A stretch of DNA of 64,000 bases. It comes from Alitta virens. Taxonomy: Eukaryota > Annelida > Polychaeta > Phyllodocida > Nereididae. Location: contig OW028575.1 in NCBI GenBank assembly GCA_932294295.1, positions 39,434,253 through 39,498,252 on the forward strand, written 5' to 3'. The notes beneath the pieces are model-generated. The model worked only from the letters and a program-made list of their open reading frames with translations. It was not told the DNA's origin and did no database searches. Every line of letters starts with the position of its first letter. The stretch's first letter is position 1. Both the position numbers and the translations under genes were made by a program. This document shows, piece after piece, positions 1-14,076 of the stretch.

Positions 1-96
1 AAATTCACAGTGTCTGTTTGGTTCGCAATGGCATTTGAAATTTTACCATATCTAACTACTCATAGCCTGGCTTCCCCAAGCAAACCAAACAGCATG

Positions 97-112
97 GTTT
101 TCTGCAGGAAAC
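97..112. other. PstI-centred imperfect dyad in the satellite monomer (first copy shown)
   Basis: GTTTTCTGCAGGAAAC is a near-palindrome around CTGCAG. It looked unchanged in every monomer I inspected, so PstI should cut the array into a ~395-bp ladder. It lies just upstream of the CENP-B-like 17-mer. Whether its constancy reflects function or simply homogenisation cannot be told from the window. Confidence 0.7.
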
Positions 113-117
113 ACAGA

Positions 118-134
118 GTTCTGCAAAGACGGGA
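118..134 (+). other. CENP-B-box-like 17-mer in the satellite monomer (first copy shown)
   Basis: GTTCTGCAAAGACGGGA is present here and at the same place in nearly all monomers. Against the mammalian CENP-B essential core NTTCGNNNNANNCGGGN it matches 8 of 9 fixed bases; only position 5 differs (T instead of G). Some subtypes carry CTGCTAAGACGGG or CTGCAAACACGGG, which keep the core matches. The variant CTGCAAACAGGGG (monomers near 24740 and 25531) additionally loses core C13. The resemblance is seen directly; binding by any CENP-B-like or pogo-derived protein is inference. Confidence 0.5.
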
Positions 135-3100
135 AGTTGGGGGAAATTCCTCCATTCATGACGCAACCAAATCAACACTATTCTTACATGGCAAGTATTT
201 TCTACAATTTATATGTTATCAATTTACTGGTGTTCCCATTCATCACACATTCGCAGTTATCTCATCTATATTAATCACATACCTCTGCTAACTTGAAACA
301 CTTCGTGATTTGCTATAATACACATAACAGCGTTACATTCCATCTATCTAAAAGTAAAAATACTCCATTAAGCATTTTTAACCACATGTTTGCTGCAAAT
401 TCAGTGTCTGTTTGGTTCGCAATGGCATTTCAAATTTTACCATATCTAACTACTCGTAGCCTGGCTTCCCCAAGCAAACCAAACAGCATGGTTTTCTGCA
501 GGAAACACAGAGTTCTGCAAAGACGGGAAGTTGAGGGAAATTCCGCCGTTCATGACGCAACCAAATCAACACTATTCTTACATGGCAAGTATTTTCTACA
601 ATTTAAATGTTATCAATTTACTGGTGTTCCCATTCATCACACATTCGCAGTTATCTCATCTATATTAATCACATATCTCTGCTAACTTGAAACACTTCCT
701 GATTTGCTATAATACACATAAAAGCATTACATTTCATCTATCTAAAATAAAAAATACTCCATTAAGCATTTTTAACCACATGTTTGCTGCAAATTCACAG
801 TGTCTGTTTGGTTCGCAATGGCATTTCAAATTTACCATATCTAACTACTCGCAGCCTGGCTTCCCCAAGCAAACCAAACAGCATGGTTTTCTGCAGGAAA
901 CACAGAGTTCTGCAAAGACGGGAAGTTTAGGGAAATTCCTCCATTCATGGCGCAACCAAATCAACACTATTCTTACATGGCAAGTATTTTCTACAATTTA
1001 AATGTTATCAATTTACTGGTGTTCCCATTCATCACACATTCGCAGTTATCTCATCTATATTAATTGCATACCTCTGCTAACTTGCAACACTTCCTGATTT
1101 GCTATAATACACATAAAAGCATTACATTCCGTCTCCCTAAAATAAAAAATACTCCATTAAGCATTTTTAACCACATGTTTGCTGCAAATTCACAGTGTCT
1201 GTTTGGTTAGCAATGGCATTTCAAATTTTACCATATCTAACTACTCGTAGCCTGGCTTCCCCAAGCAAACCAAACAGCATGGTTTTCTGCAGGAAACACA
1301 GAGTTCTGCAAAGACGGGAAGTTGAGGGAAATTCCTCCATTCATGACGCAACCAAATCAACACTATTCTTACATGGCAAGTATTTTCTACAATTTAAATG
1401 TTATCAATTTACTGGTGGTCCCATTCATCACACATTCGCAGTTATCCCATCTATATTAATCGCATACCTCTGCTAACTTGCAACACTTCCTGATTTGCTA
1501 TAATACACATAAAAGCATTACATTTCATCTATCTAAAATAAAAAATACTCCATTAAGCATTTTTAACCACATGTTTGCTGCAAATTCACAGTGTCTGTTT
1601 GGTTCGCAATGGCATTTGAAATTTTACCATATCTAACTACTCATAGCCTGGCTTCCCCAAGCAAACCAAACAGCATGGTTTTCTGCAGGAAACACAGAGT
1701 TCTGCAAAGACGGGAAGTTGGGGGAAATTCCTCCATTCATGACGCAACCAAATCAACACTATTCTTACATGGCAAGTATTTTCTACAATTTATATGTTAT
1801 CAATTTACTGGTGTTCCCATTCATCACACATTCGCAGTTATCTCATCTATATTAATCACATACCTCTGCTAACTTGAAACACTTCGTGATTTGCTATAAT
1901 ACACATAACAGCGTTACATTCCATCTATCTAAAAGTAAAAATACTCCATTAAGCATTTTTAACCACATGTTTGCTGCAAATTCAGTGTCTGTTTGGTTCG
2001 CAATGGCATTTCAAATTTTACCATATCTAACTACTCGTAGCCTGGCTTCCCCAAGCAAACCAAACAGCATGGTTTTCTGCAGGAAACACAGAGTTCTGCA
2101 AAGACGGGAAGTTGAGGGAAATTCCGCCGTTCATGACGCAACCAAATCAACACTATTCTTACATGGCAAGTATTTTCTACAATTTATATGTTATCAATTT
2201 ACTGGTGTTCCCATTCATCACACATTCGCAGTTATCTCATCTATATTAATCACATACCTCTGCTAACTTGAAACACTTCGTGATTTGCTATAATACACAT
2301 AACAGCGTTACATTCCATCTATCTAAAAGTAAAAATACTCCATTAAGCATTTTTAACCACATGTTTGCTGCAAATTCAGTGTCTGTTTGGTTCGCAATGG
2401 CATTTCAAATTTTACCATATCTAACTACTCGTAGCCTGGCTTCCCCAAGCAAACCAAACAGCATGGTTTTCTGCAGGAAACACAGAGTTCTGCAAAGACG
2501 GGAAGTTGAGGGAAATTCCGCCGTTCATGACGCAACCAAATCAACACTATTCTTACATGGCAAGTATTTTCTACAATTTAAATGTTATCAATTTACTGGT
2601 GTTCCCATTCATCACACATTCGCAGTTATCTCATCTATATTAATCACATATCTCTGCTAACTTGAAACACTTCCTGATTTGCTATAATACACATAAAAGC
2701 ATTACATTTCATCTATCTAAAATAAAAAATACTCCATTAAGCATTTTTAACCACATGTTTGCTGCAAATTCACAGTGTCTGTTTGGTTCGCAATGGCATT
2801 TCAAATTTACCATATCTAACTACTCGCAGCCTGGCTTCCCCAAGCAAACCAAACAGCATGGTTTTCTGCAGGAAACACAGAGTTCTGCAAAGACGGGAAG
2901 TTTAGGGAAATTCCTCCATTCATGGCGCAACCAAATCAACACTATTCTTACATGGCAAGTATTTTCGACAATTTAAATGTTATCAATTTACTGGTGTTCC
3001 CATTCATCACACATTCGCAGTTATCTCATCTATATTAATTGCATACCTCTGCTAACTTGCAACACTTCCTGATTTGCTATAATACACATAAAAGCATTAC

Positions 3101-6100
3101 ATTTCATCCATCTAAAATAAAAAATACTCCATTAAGCATTTTTAACCACATGTTTGCTGCAAATTCACAGTGTTTGGTTCGCAATGGCATTTCAAATTTA
3201 CCATATCTAACTACTCGTAGCCTGGCTTCCCCAAGCAAACCAAACAGCATGGTTTTCTGCAGGAAACACAGAGTTCTGCAAAGACGGGAAGTTGGGGGAA
3301 ATTCCTCCGTTCATGACGCAACCAAATCAACACTATTCTTACATGGCAAGTATTTTCTACAATTTATATGTTATCAATTTACTGGTGGTCCCATTCATCA
3401 CACATTCGCAGTTATCCCATCTATATTAATCACATATCTCTGCTAACTTGAAACACTTCGTGATTTGCTATAATACACATAACAGCATTACAATCCTTCT
3501 ATCTAAAATAAAAAATACTCCATTAAGCATTTTTAACCACATGTTTGCTGCAAATTAACAGTGTCTGTTTGGTTCACAATGGCATTTGAAATTTTACCAT
3601 ATCTAACTACTCGTAGCCTGGCTTCCCCAAGCAAACCAAACAGCATGGTTTTCTGCAGGAAACACAGAGTTCTGCAAAGACGGGAAGTTGAGGGAAATTC
3701 CTCCATTCATGACGCAACCAAATCATCACTATTCTTACATGGCAAGTATTTTCTACAATTTATATGTTATCAATTTACTGGTGGTCCCATTCATCACACA
3801 TTCGCAGTTTCCATCTATATTAATCACATATCTCTGCTAACTTGAAACACTTCGTGATTTGCAATAATACACATAACAGCATTACATTCCATCTATCTAA
3901 AATAAAAAATACTTCATTGAGCATTTTTAACCACATGTTTGCTGCAAATTCACAGTGTCTGTTTGGTTCGTAATGGCATTTCAAATTTTACCATATCTAA
4001 CTACTCATAGCCTGGCTTCCCCAAGCAAACCAAACAGCATGGTTTTCTGCAGGAAACACAGAGTTCTGCAAAGACGGGAAGTTGGGGGAAATTCCGCCGT
4101 TCATGACGCAACCAAATCAACACTATTCTTACATGGCAAGTATTTTCTACAATTTAAATGTTATCAATTTACTGGTGGTCCCATTCATCACACATTCGCA
4201 GTTATCCCATCTATATTAATCACATATCTCTGCTAACTTGAAACACTTCGTGATTTGCTATAATACACATAACAGCATTTCATTTCATCTATCTAAAATA
4301 AAAAATACTTCATTGAGCATTTTTAACCACATGTTTGCTGCAAATTCACAGTGTCTGTTTGGTTCGCAATGGCATTTCAAATTTACCATATCTAACTACT
4401 CGCAGCCTGGCTTCCCCAAGCAAACCAAACAGCATGGTTTTCTGCAGGAAACACAGAGTTCTGCAAAGACGGGAAGTTGAGGGAAATTCCTCCATTCATG
4501 ACGCAACCAAATCAACACTATTCTTACATGGCAAGTATTTTCTACAATTTATATGTTATCAATTTACTGGTGGTCCCATTCATCACACATTCGCAGTTAT
4601 CCCATCTATATTAATCGCATACCTCTGCTAACTTGCAACACTTCCTGATTTGCTATAATACACATAAAAGCATTACATTTCATCTATCTAAAATAAAAAA
4701 TACTCCATTAAGCATTTTTAACCACATGTTTGCTGCAAATTCACAGTGTCTGTTTGGTTCGCAATGGCATTTGAAATTTTACCATATCTAACTACTCACA
4801 GCCTGGCTTCCCCAAGCAAACCAAACAGCATGGTTTTCTGCAGGAAACACAGAGTTCTGCAAAGACGGGAAGTTGAGGGAAATTCCTCCATTCATGACGC
4901 AACCAAATCAACACTATTCTTACATGGCAAGTATTTTCTACAATTTGAATGTTATCAATTTACTGGTGGTCCCATTCATCACACATTCGCAGTTATCCCA
5001 TCTATATTAATCGCATACCTCTGCTAACTTGCAACACTTCCTGATCTGCTATAATACACATAAAAGCATTACATTTCATCTATCTAAAATAAAAAATACT
5101 CCATTAAGCATTTTTAACCACATGTTTGCTGCAAATTCACAGTGTCTGTTTGGTTCGCAATGGCATTTCAAATTTACCATATCTAACTACTCGCAGCCAG
5201 GCTTCCCCAAGCAAACCAAACAGCATGGTTTTCTGCAGGAAACACAGAGTTCTGCAAAGACGGGAAGTTGAGGGAAATTCCTCCATTCATGACGCAACCA
5301 AATCAACACTATTCTTACATGGCAAGTATTTTCTACAAATAAATGTTATCAATTTACTGGTGGTCCCATTCATCACACATTCGCAGTTATCCCATCTATA
5401 TTAATCGCATACCTCTGCTAACTTGCAACACTTCCTGATTTGCTATAATACACATAAAAGCATTACATTTCATCTATCTAAAATAAAAAATACTCCATTA
5501 AGCATTTTTAACCACATGTTTGCTGCATATTCACAGTGTCTGTTTGGTTCGCAATGGCATTTCAAATTTTACCATATCTAACTACTCGCATTCTGGCTTC
5601 CCCAAGCAAACCAAACAGCATGGTTTTCTGCAGGAAACACAGAGTTCTGCAAAGACGGGAAGTTGAGGGAAATTCCTCCATTCATGACGCAACCAAATCA
5701 ACACTATTCTTACATGGCAAGTATTTTCTACAATTTAAATGTTATCAATTTACTGGTGGTCCCATTCATCACACATTCGCAGTTATCCCATCTATATTAA
5801 TCGCATACCTCTGCTAACTTGCAACACTTCCTGATTTGCTATAATACACATAAAAGCATTACATTTCATCTATCTAAAATAAAAAATACTCCATTAAGCA
5901 TTTTTAACCACATGTTTGCTGCAAATTCACAGTGTCTGTTTGGTTCGCAATGGCATTTGAAATTTTACCATATCTAACTACTCACAGCCTGGCTTCCCCA
6001 AGCAAACCAAACAGCATGGTTTTCTGCAGGAAACACAGAGTTCTGCAAAGACGGGAAGTTGAGGGAAATTCCTCCATTCATGACGCAACCAAATCAACAC

Positions 6101-6214
6101 TATTCTTACATGGCAAGTATTTTCTACAATTTATATGTTATCAATTTACTGGTGTTCCCATTCATCACACATTCGCAGTTATCTCATCTATATTAATCAC
6201 ATACCTCTGCTAAC

Positions 6215-6448
6215 TTGAAACACTTCGTGATTTGCTATAATACACATAACAGCGTTACATTCCATCTATCTAAAAGTAAAAATACTCCATTAAGCATTTT
6301 TAACCACATGTTTGCTGCAAATTCAGTGTCTGTTTGGTTCGCAATGGCATTTCAAATTTTACCATATCTAACTACTCGTAGCCTGGTGTTCCCATTCATC
6401 ACACATTCGCAGTTATCTCATCTATATTAATTGCATACCTCTGCTAAC
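6215..6448. repeat. Satellite monomer with a 160-bp internal deletion
   Basis: This copy runs normally through CGTAGCCTGG and then jumps to TGTTCCCATTCATC, which normally lies 160 bp further on. The copy is therefore about 234 bp long instead of about 394. Both breakpoints contain CTGG, so a 4-bp microhomology deletion at 6383-6386 explains the junction. The deleted copy also lacks the CENP-B-like 17-mer and the PstI dyad. Confidence 0.9.
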
Positions 6449-7742
6449 TTGCAACACTTCCTGATTTGCTATAATACACATAAAAGCATTACATTTCATC
6501 TATCTAAAATAAAAAATACTCCATTAAGCATTTTTAACCACATGTTTGCTGCAAATTCACAGTGTTTGGTTCGCAATGGCATTTCAAATTTACCATATCT
6601 AACTACTCGTAGCCTGGCTTCCCCAAGCAAACCAAACAGCATGGTTTTCTGCAGGAAACACAGAGTTCTGCAAAGACGGGAAGTTGGGGGAAATTCCTCC
6701 GTTCATGACGCAACCAAATCAACACTATTCTTACATGGCAAGTATTTTCTACAATTTATATGTTATCAATTTACTGGTGGTCCCATTCATCACACATTCG
6801 CAGTTATCCCATCTATATTAATCACATATCTCTGCTAACTTGAAACACTTCGTGATTTGCTATAATACACATAACAGCATTACAATCCATCTATCTAAAA
6901 TAAAAAATACTCCATTAAGCATTTTTAACCACATGTTTGCTGCAAATTAACAGTGTCTGTTTGGTTCACAATGGCATTTGAAATTTTACCATATCTAACT
7001 ACTCGTAGCCTGGCTTCCCCAAGCAAACCAAACAGCATGGTTTTCTGCAGGAAACACAGAGTTCTGCAAAGACGGGAAGTTGAGGAAATTCCGCCGTTCA
7101 TGACGCAACCAAATCAACACTATTCTTACATGGCAAGTATTTTCTACAATTTAAATGTTATCAATTTACTGGTGGTCCCATTCATCACACATTCGCAGTT
7201 ATCCCATCTATATTAATCACATATCTCTGCTAACTTGAAACACTTCGTGATTTGCTATAATACACATAACAGCATTTCATTCCATGTATCTAAAATAAAA
7301 AATACTTCATTGAGCATTTTTAACCACATGTTTGCTGCAAATTCACAGTGTCTGTTTGGTTCGCAATGGCATTTCAAATTTACCATATCTAACTACTCGC
7401 AGCCTGGCTTCCCCAAGCAAACCAAACAGCATGGTTTTCTGCAGGAAACACAGAGTTCTGCAAAGACGGGAAGTTGAGGGAAATTCCTCCATTCATGACG
7501 CAACCAAATCAACACTATTCTTACATGGCAAGTATTTTCTACAATTTGAATGTTATCAATTTACTGGTGGTCCCATTCATCACACATTCGCAGTTATCCC
7601 ATCTATATTAATCGCATACCTCTGCTAACTTGCAACACTTCCTGATTTGCTATAATACACATAAAAGCATTACATTTCATCTATCTAAAATAAAAAATAC
7701 TCCATTAAGCATTTTTAACCACACGTTTGCTGCAAATTCACA

Positions 7743-8930
7743 GTGTCTGTTTGGTTCGCAATGGCATTTCAAATTTTACCATATCTAACTACTCACAGCC
7801 TGGCTTCCCCAAGCAAACCAAACAGCATGGTTTTCTGCAGGAAACACAGAGTTCTGCAAAGACGGGAAGTTGAGGGAAATTCCTCCATTCATGACGCAAC
7901 CAAATCAACACTATTCTTACATGGCAAGTATTTTCTACAATTTGAATGTTATCAATTTACTGGTGGTCCCATTCATCACACATTCGCAGTTATCCCATCT
8001 ATATTAATCGCATACCTCTGCTAACTTGCAACACTTCCTGATTTGCTATAATACACATAAAAGCATTACATTTCATTTATCTAAAATAAAAAATACTCCA
8101 TTAAGCATTTTTAACCACATGTTTGCTGCAAATTCACAGTGTCTGTTTGGTTCGCAATGGCATTTCAAATTTTACCATATCTAACTACTCACAGCCTGGC
8201 TTCCCCAAGCAAACCAAACAGCATGGTTTTCTGCAGGAAACACAGAGTTCTGCAAAGACGGGAAGTTGAGGGAAATTCCTCCATTCATGACGCAACCAAA
8301 TCAACACTATTCTTACATGGCAAGTATTTTCTACAATTTGAATGTTATCAATTTACTGGTGGTCCCATTCATCACACATTCGCAGTTATCCCATCTATAT
8401 TAATCGCATACCTCTGCTAACTTGCAACACTTCCTGATTTGCTATAATACACATAAAAGCATTACATTTCATTTATCTAAAATAAAAAATACTCCATTAA
8501 GCATTTTTAACCACATGTTTGCTGCAAATTCACAGTGTCTGTTTGGTTCGCAATGGCATTTCAAATTTTACCATATCTAACTACTCACAGCCTGGCTTCC
8601 CCAAGCAAACCAAACAGCATGGTTTTCTGCAGGAAACACAGAGTTCTGCAAAGACGGGAAGTTGAGGGAAATTCCTCCATTCATGACGCAACCAAATCAA
8701 CACTATTCTTACATGGCAAGTATTTTCTACAATTTGAATGTTATCAATTTACTGGTGGTCCCATTCATCACACATTCGCAGTTATCCCATCTATATTAAT
8801 CGCATACCTCTGCTAACTTGCAACACTTCCTGATTTGCTATAATACACATAAAAGCATTACATTTCATCTATCTAAAATAAAAAATACTCCATTAAGCAT
8901 TTTTAACCACATGTTTGCTGCAAATTCACA
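7743..8930. repeat. Run of three near-identical satellite monomers
   Basis: Monomers starting at 7743, 8139 and 8535 are spaced exactly 396 bp apart and share the same diagnostic variants (CTCACAGCC, GAGGG, TTTGAATG, ATCGCATACC). I saw only one base differing in the tail region (CATTTATC versus CATCTATC). This looks like very recent single-monomer amplification. Confidence 0.85.
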
Positions 8931-10912
8931 GTGTCTGTTTGGTTCGCAATGGCATTTGAAATTTTACCATATCTAACTACTCATAGCCTGGCTTCCCCAA
9001 GCAAACCAAACAGCATGGTTTTCTGCAGGAAACACAGAGTTCTGCAAAGACGGGAAGTTGGGGGAAATTCCTCCATTCATGACGCAACCAAATCAACACT
9101 ATTCTTACATGGCAAGTATTTTCTACAATTTATATGTTATCAATTTACTGGTGTTCCCATTCATCACACATTCGCAGTTATCTCATCTATATTAATCACA
9201 TACCTCTGCTAACTTGAAACACTTCGTGATTTGCTATAATACACATAACAGCATTACATTCCATCTATCTAAAAGTAAAAATACTCCATTAAGCATTTTT
9301 AACCACATGTTTGCTGCAAATTCACAGTGTCTGTTTGGTTCGCAATGGCATTTCAAATTTTACCATATCTAACTACTCGTAGCCTGGCTTCCCCAAGCAA
9401 ACCAAACAGCATGGTTTTCTGCAGGAAACACAGAGTTCTGCAAAGACGGGAAGTTTAGGGAAATTCCTCCATTCATGGCGCAACCAAATCAACACTATTC
9501 TTACATGGCAAGTATTTTCTACAACTTAAATGTTATCAATTTACTGGTGTTCCCATTCATCACACATTCGCAGTTATCTCATCTATATTAATTGCATACC
9601 TCTGCTAACTTGCAACACTTCCTGATTTGCTATAATACACATAAAAGCATTACATTTCATCTATCTAAAATAAAAAATACTCCATTAAGCATTTTTAACC
9701 ACATGTTTGCTGCAAATTCACAGTGTCTGTTTGGTTCGCAATGGCATTTCAAATTTTACCATATCTAACTACTCGCAGCCTGGCTTCCCCAAGCAAACCA
9801 AACAGCATGGTTTTCTGCAGGAAACACAGAGTTCTGCAAAGACGGGAAGTTGGGGGAAATTCCTCCATTCATGACGCAACCAAATCAACACTATTCTTAC
9901 ATGGCAAGTATTTTCTACAATTTAAATGTTATCAATTTACTGGTGTTCCCATTCATCACACATTCGCAGTTATCTCATCTATATTAATTGCATACCTCTG
10001 CTAACTTGCAACACTTCCTGATTTGCTATAATACACATAAAAGCATTACATTTCATCTATCTAAAATAAAAAATACTCCATTAAGCATTTTTAACCACAT
10101 GTTTGCTGCAAATTCACAGTGTTTGGTTCGCAATGGCATTTCAAATTTACCATATCTAACTACTCGTAGCCTGGCTTCCCCAAGCAAACCAAACAGCATG
10201 GTTTTCTGCAGGAAACACAGAGTTCTGCAAAGACGGGAAGTTGGGGGAAATTCCTCCGTTCATGACGCAACCAAATCAACACTATTCTTACATGGCAAGT
10301 ATTTTCTACAATTTATATGTTATCAATTTACTGGTGGTCCCATTCATCACACATTGGCAGTTATCCCATCTATATTAATCACATATCTCTGCTAACTTGA
10401 AACACTTCGTGATTTGCTATAATACACATAACAGCATTACATTCCATCTATCTAAAATAAAAAATACTCCATTAAGCATTTTTAACCACATGTTTGCTGC
10501 AAATTCACAGTGTCTGTTTGGTTCGCAATGGCATTTCAAATTTACCATATCTAACTACTCAACTACTCGTAGCCTGGCTTCCCCAAGCAAACCAAACAGC
10601 ATGGTTTTCTGCAGGAAACACGGAGTTCTGCAAAGACGGGAAGTTGGGGGAAATTCCTCCGTTCATGACGCAACCAAATCAACACTATTCTTACATGGCA
10701 AGTATTTTCTACAATTTATATGTTATCAATTTACTGGTGGTCCCATTCATCACACATTCGCAGTTATCTCATCTATATTAATCACATACCTCTGTTAACT
10801 TGAAACACTTCGTGATTTGCTATAATACACATAACAGCATTACATTCCATCTATCTAAAATAAAAAATACTCCATTAAGCATTTTTAACCACATGTTTGC
10901 TGCAAATTCACA

Positions 10913-13900
10913 GTGTCTGTTTGGTTTGCAATGGCATTTCAAATTTACCAAATCTAACTACTCGTAGCCTGGCTTCCCCAAGCAAACCAAACAGCATAGT
11001 TTTCTGCAGGAAACACAGAGTTCTGCAAAGACGGGAAGTTGAGGGAAATTCCTCCATTCATGACGCAACCAAATCAACACTATTCTTACATGGCAAGTAT
11101 TTTCTACAATTTAAATGTTATAAATTTACTGGTGGTCCCATTCATCACACATTCGCAGTTATCCCATCTATATTAATCGCATACCTCTGCTAACTTGCAA
11201 CACTTCCTGATTTGCAATAATACACATAAAAGCATTACATTCCATCTATCTAAAATAAGAAATACTCCATTAAGCATTTTTAACCACATGTTTGCTGCAA
11301 ATTCACAGTGTCTGTTTGGTTCGCAATGGCATTTCAAATTTTACCATATCTAACTACTCGTAGCCTGGCTTCCCCAAGCAAACCAAACAGCATGGTTTTC
11401 TGCAGGAAACACAGAGTTCTGCAAAGACGGGAAGTTGGGGGAAATTCCTCCATTCATGACGCAACCAAATCAACACTATTCTTACATGGCAAGTATTTTC
11501 TACAATTTATATGTTATCAATTTACTGGTGTTCCCATTCATCACACATTCGCAGTTATCTCATCTATATTAATCACATACCTCTGCTAACTTGAAACACT
11601 TCCTGATTTGCTATAATACACATAACAGCATTACATTCCATCTATCTAAAATAAAAAAAATACTCCATTAAGCATTTTTAACCACATGTTTGCTGCAAAT
11701 TCACAGTGTCTGTTTGGTTCGCAATGGCATTTCAAATTTTACCATATCTAACTACTCGTAGCCTGGCTTCCCCAAGCAAACCAAACAGCATGGTTTTCTG
11801 CAGGAAACATGGAGTTCTGCAAAGACGGGAAGTTGAGGGAAATTCCTCCATTCATGACGCAACCAAATCAACATTATTCTTACATGGCAAGTATTTTCTA
11901 CAATTTAAATGTTATCAATTTACTGGTGGTCCCATTCATCACACATTCGAGGTTATCCCATCTATATTAATCGCATACCTCTGCTAACTTGCAACACTTC
12001 CTGATTTGCTATAATACACATAAAAGCATTACATTCCATCTATCTAAAATAAAAAATACTCCATTAAGCATTTTTAACCACATTTTTGCTGCAAATTCAC
12101 AGTGACTGTTTGGTTGCAATGGCATTTCAAATTTTACCATATCTAACTACTCGTAGCCTGGCTTCCCCAAGTAAACCAAACAGCATGGTTTTCTGCAGGA
12201 AACACAGAGTTCTGCAAAGACGGGAAGTTGGGAGAAATTCCTCCATTCATGACGCAACCAAATCAACACTATTCTTACATGGCAAGTATTTTCTACAATT
12301 TAAATGTTATCAATTTACTGGTGGTCCCATTCATCACACATTCGCAGTTATCCCATCTATATTAAGCCCATACCTCTGCTAACTTGAAACCCTTCCTGAT
12401 TTGCTATAATACACATAACAACATTACATTCCGTCTCCCTAAAATAAAAAATACTCCATTAAGCATTTTTAACCACATGTTTGCTGCAAATTCAGTATCT
12501 GTTTGGTTCGCAATGGCATTTCAAATTTTACCATATCTAACTACTCGTAGCCTGGCTTCCCCAAGCAAACCAAACAGCATGGTTTTCTGCAGGAAACACA
12601 GAGTTCTGCAAAGACGGGAAGTTGAGGGAAATTCCTCCGTTCATGACGCAACCAAATCAACACTATTCTTACATGGCAAGTATTTTCAACAATTTAAATG
12701 TTATCAATTTACTGGTGTTCCCATTCATCACACATTCGCAGTTATCTCATCTATATTAATCACATACCTCTGCTAACTTGAAACACTTCCTGATTTGCTA
12801 TAATACACATAAAAGCATTACATTCCATCTATCTAAAATAAAAAATACTCCATTAAGCATTTTTAACCACATTTTTGCTGCAAATTCACAGTGACTGTTT
12901 GGTTGCAATGGCATTTCAAATTTTACCATATCTAACTACTCGTAGCCTGGCTTCCCCAAGTAAACCAAACAGCATGGTTTTCTGCAGGAAACACAGAGTT
13001 CTGCAAAGACGGGAAGTTGGGAGAAATTCCTCCATTCATGACGCAACCAAATCAACATTATTCTTACATGGCAAGTATTTTCTACAATTTAAATGTTATA
13101 AATTTACTGGTGGTCCCATTCATCACACATTCGCAGTTATCCCATCTATATTAAGCCCATACCTCTGCTAACTTGAAACCCTTCCTGATTTGCTATAATA
13201 CACATAACAACATTACATTCCGTCTCCCTAAAATAAAAAATACTCCATTAAGCATTTTTAACCACATGTTTGCTGCAAATTCAGTATCTGTTTGGTTCGC
13301 AATGGCATTTCAAATTTTACCATATCTAACTACTCGTAGCCTGGCTTCCCCAAGCAAACCAAACAGCATGGTTTTCTGCAGGAAACACAGAGTTCTGCAA
13401 AGACGGGAAGTTGGGGGAAATTCCTCCATTCATGACGCAACCAAATCAACACTATTCTTACATGGCAAGTATTTTCTACAATTTATATGTTATCAATTTA
13501 CTGGTGTTCCCATTCATCACACATTCGCAGTTATCTCATCTATATTAATCACATACCTCTGCTAACTTGAAACACTTCCTGATTTGCTATAATACACATA
13601 ACAGCATTACATTCCATCTATCTAAAAATAAAAAATACTCCATTAAGCATTTTTAACCACATGTTTGCTGCAAATTCACAGTGTCTGTTTGGTTCGCAAT
13701 GGCATTTCAAATTTTACCATATCTAACTACTCGTAGCCTGGCTTCCCCAGGCAAACCAAACAGCATGGTTTTCTGCAGGAAACACAGAGTTCTGCAAAGA
13801 CGGGAAGTTGAGGGAAATTCCTCCGTTCATGACGCAACCAAATCAACACTATTCTTACATGGCAAGTATTTTCTACAATTTAAATGTTATCAATTTACTG

Positions 13901-14076
13901 GTGTTCCCATTCATCACACATTCGCAGTTATCTCATCTATATTAATTACATATCTCTGCTAACTTGAAACATTTCGTGATTTGCTATAATACACATAACA
14001 GCATTACATTCCATCTATCTAAAATAAAAAATACTCCATTAAGCATTTTTAACCACATGTTTGCTGCAAATTCACA
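10913..14076. repeat. Higher-order repeat block 1 (8 monomers, 3164 bp)
   Basis: Eight distinguishable monomer subtypes occur here in the order a b c d e d' f g. Markers: a has GGTTTGCAATGG; c has AAACATGGAG and TTCGAGGTTATCC; d and d' have CAGTGACTGTTTGGTTGC and GGGAGAAATT; e has CAGTATCTG and TTTTCAACAATT; g has CCCCAGGCAAACC. The same order recurs in the next block at an offset of about 3164 bp. Confidence 0.85.
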
